Below are positions 31,829 through 32,821 of a DNA stretch of 32,821 nucleotides, in pieces. Each line of letters starts with the position of its first letter. Position 1 is the stretch's first letter. The notes below the pieces were generated by a model. It did no database searches. It worked only from the letters and a program-made list of their open reading frames with translations, and was not told where the DNA came from. Source of the DNA: JBDRZD01 sp964623395 (GTDB lineage Bacteria > Hydrothermota > Hydrothermia > Hydrothermales > Hydrothermaceae); the NCBI GenBank assembly GCA_964623395.1, contig CAZUSI010000009.1, forward strand, positions 1-32,821. The letters run 5' to 3'. The translations under genes and the position numbers were made by a program.

Positions 31829-32821
31829 ATTTTCTTTCAAATCCCTTAAATTATCCAGAAAAATCAAAAAGTTTAAAAATTATCCAAACCCATATTTCCT
31901 TCATATTTATTCTTGATGAATATGTTTATAAGATTAAAAAACCAGTAAATTTTGGATTTTTAGATTTTACAACCCTTGAAAAAAGAAAATACTACTCTTT
32001 AAAAGAAATTGAAGTTAATAAGAAACTTGCAAAAGATATTTATATAGGTGTTTTCCCAATTTCAAAAATAAATGATAATTATGAATTTTCTGATAAAAAT
32101 CCAGTTGAATATGCTGTGAAGATGAAAAAACTTCCTGAAGAACTAATTTTTTCAAATTTAATAAAAAAAGGGATTAAAGAAAAGGACCTTATAAGGATAT
32201 CTTTAAAAATAGCAAATTTTCATAAAGAAGCAGAAACAAATGAAGAAATTCTTTCAATGGGTGAAATTGAAAAGATAAAAATAAATACTGATGAAAATTT
32301 TGAACAAACTGAAAAATATAAGGGGATTACAATAACTCATAAAGACCATGAATTTATAAAAAGAAGTGTCAATAAATTTTATGAGAAATATGAAAAAATT
32401 TTTATAGAAAGAATTAAAAATAAAAAAATAAAAGATTGTCATGGAGATTTAAGGATGGAACATATATGTATTTTAGAAGATGATGTAGTTGTATTTGATG
32501 CAATTGAATTTAATGAAAGATTTAGATATCATGATATTTTAAATGATTTTGCCTTCTTAATGATGGAAATGGATTATGAAGGTTATAAAAAGGAAAAGGA
32601 GATTATAGAAAGGGAATGGTTTAAAATTTGTGAAAAGGAAATGAAAGAAGAAATAATAAAATTATACTATTTTTATCTTTCATATAGAAGTTTTGTGAGG
32701 GGAAAAGTAACAAGTTTTTTATTATCAGACCCTTATATAGATTATGAAGAAAAAGAGAAGATAAAAAATAAAGCAAAAAAATTTTTTGAACTATCAAAAG
32801 AATATATTGAAATTCTTGAAA
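31816..32821 (+). CDS. Aminoglycoside-phosphotransferase-like kinase, COG2187 (partial, runs off the window)
   Basis: An open frame of 335 codons from ATG 31816 runs to the window edge without a stop. The N-terminus IIQTHISFIFILDEYVYKIKK, then PVNFGFLDFTTLEKRKYYS and IEVNKKLAKDIYIGVFP, is the pattern of COG2187 proteins. The kinase catalytic loop CHGDLRMEHI (residues about 208-217) is followed by FDAIEFNERFRYHDILNDFAFLMMEM and YRSFVRGKV. Many members are fused at the C-terminus to a P-loop kinase domain (COG0645); whether this one is cannot be seen. The natural substrate of the family is not established, and an antibiotic-resistance role should not be assumed. It overlaps the DUF4837 gene by 13 bp, so the two are co-transcribed. 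Confidence 0.82.
   Translation, partial: MELLDFLSNPLNYPEKSKSLKIIQTHISFIFILDEYVYKIKKPVNFGFLDFTTLEKRKYYSLKEIEVNKKLAKDIYIGVFPISKINDNYEFSDKNPVEYAVKMKKLPEELIFSNLIKKGIKEKDLIRISLKIANFHKEAETNEEILSMGEIEKIKINTDENFEQTEKYKGITITHKDHEFIKRSVNKFYEKYEKIFIERIKNKKIKDCHGDLRMEHICILEDDVVVFDAIEFNERFRYHDILNDFAFLMMEMDYEGYKKEKEIIEREWFKICEKEMKEEIIKLYYFYLSYRSFVRGKVTSFLLSDPYIDYEEKEKIKNKAKKFFELSKEYIEILE

Overview
The window is a gene-dense, strongly AT-rich stretch of a bacterial chromosome, probably a scaffold from an uncultured organism: it contains a run of exactly 100 Ns at 12915-13014. Proteins are rich in Lys, Glu and Ile while the single 5S rRNA is very GC-rich; together these suggest a thermophile (inference). The envelope genes (rfaE2, an LptF/LptG permease, a LapA/LapB pair, a lipoprotein) point to a diderm with LPS-like surface glycolipid. 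The mix of respiratory complex I subunits, hydrogenase maturation genes and DUF4837/PATAN proteins would fit deep-branching candidate phyla such as WOR-3/Stahlbacteria, but I cannot place it from this sequence alone. I saw no tRNA, insertion sequence, prophage or CRISPR, and no gene-free stretch over 300 bases apart from sequence hidden by the N gap.

Layout. (1) 9-7521, plus: 5S rRNA runs 11 nt into nuoM-nuoN, followed with overlapping ends by rfaE2, a PcrA/UvrD helicase, an LptF/LptG permease and a Cys-rich radical SAM protein. (2) 9459-7513, minus: an XRE-cupin regulator and an MgtE magnesium channel. (3) 9584-12914, plus: lysine 2,3-aminomutase and two tandem D-Ala-D-Ala-ligase-like ATP-grasp genes, the second cut by the gap. 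This operon faces the regulator across a 124-bp divergent promoter region that holds a perfect 7-bp inverted repeat at the expected start site of the lysine aminomutase transcript. (4) 19361-13015, minus: hypC-hypD-miaB-lapA-lapB-mutS. (5) 19446-26941, plus: cmk-plsC-rpsA-mtaB-small ORF-xer-CCA/poly(A) polymerase-DegT aminotransferase. (6) 30853-26944, minus: a PATAN (DUF4388) protein, a roadblock-type protein, a likely degenerate roadblock paralogue, ruvB and panB. (7) 30896-32821, plus: a DUF4837 lipoprotein and a COG2187 aminoglycoside-phosphotransferase-like gene running off the end.

Three divergent intergenic regions (9460-9583, 19362-19445, 30854-30895) hold six promoter candidates, all with an 18-bp spacer and TATAAT or TATTAT -10 boxes. 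In four of the six the -10 lies 6-10 nt from the start codon with no Shine-Dalgarno sequence, so the first gene is probably leaderless or nearly so. Genes inside operons use overlapping stop/start codons or clear Shine-Dalgarno sequences (rpsA, lapA). The most interesting unit is the regulator/lysine aminomutase/double ATP-grasp locus, a candidate for making a beta-lysine-containing dipeptide or small peptide. The PATAN-roadblock cassette without a GTPase is second.
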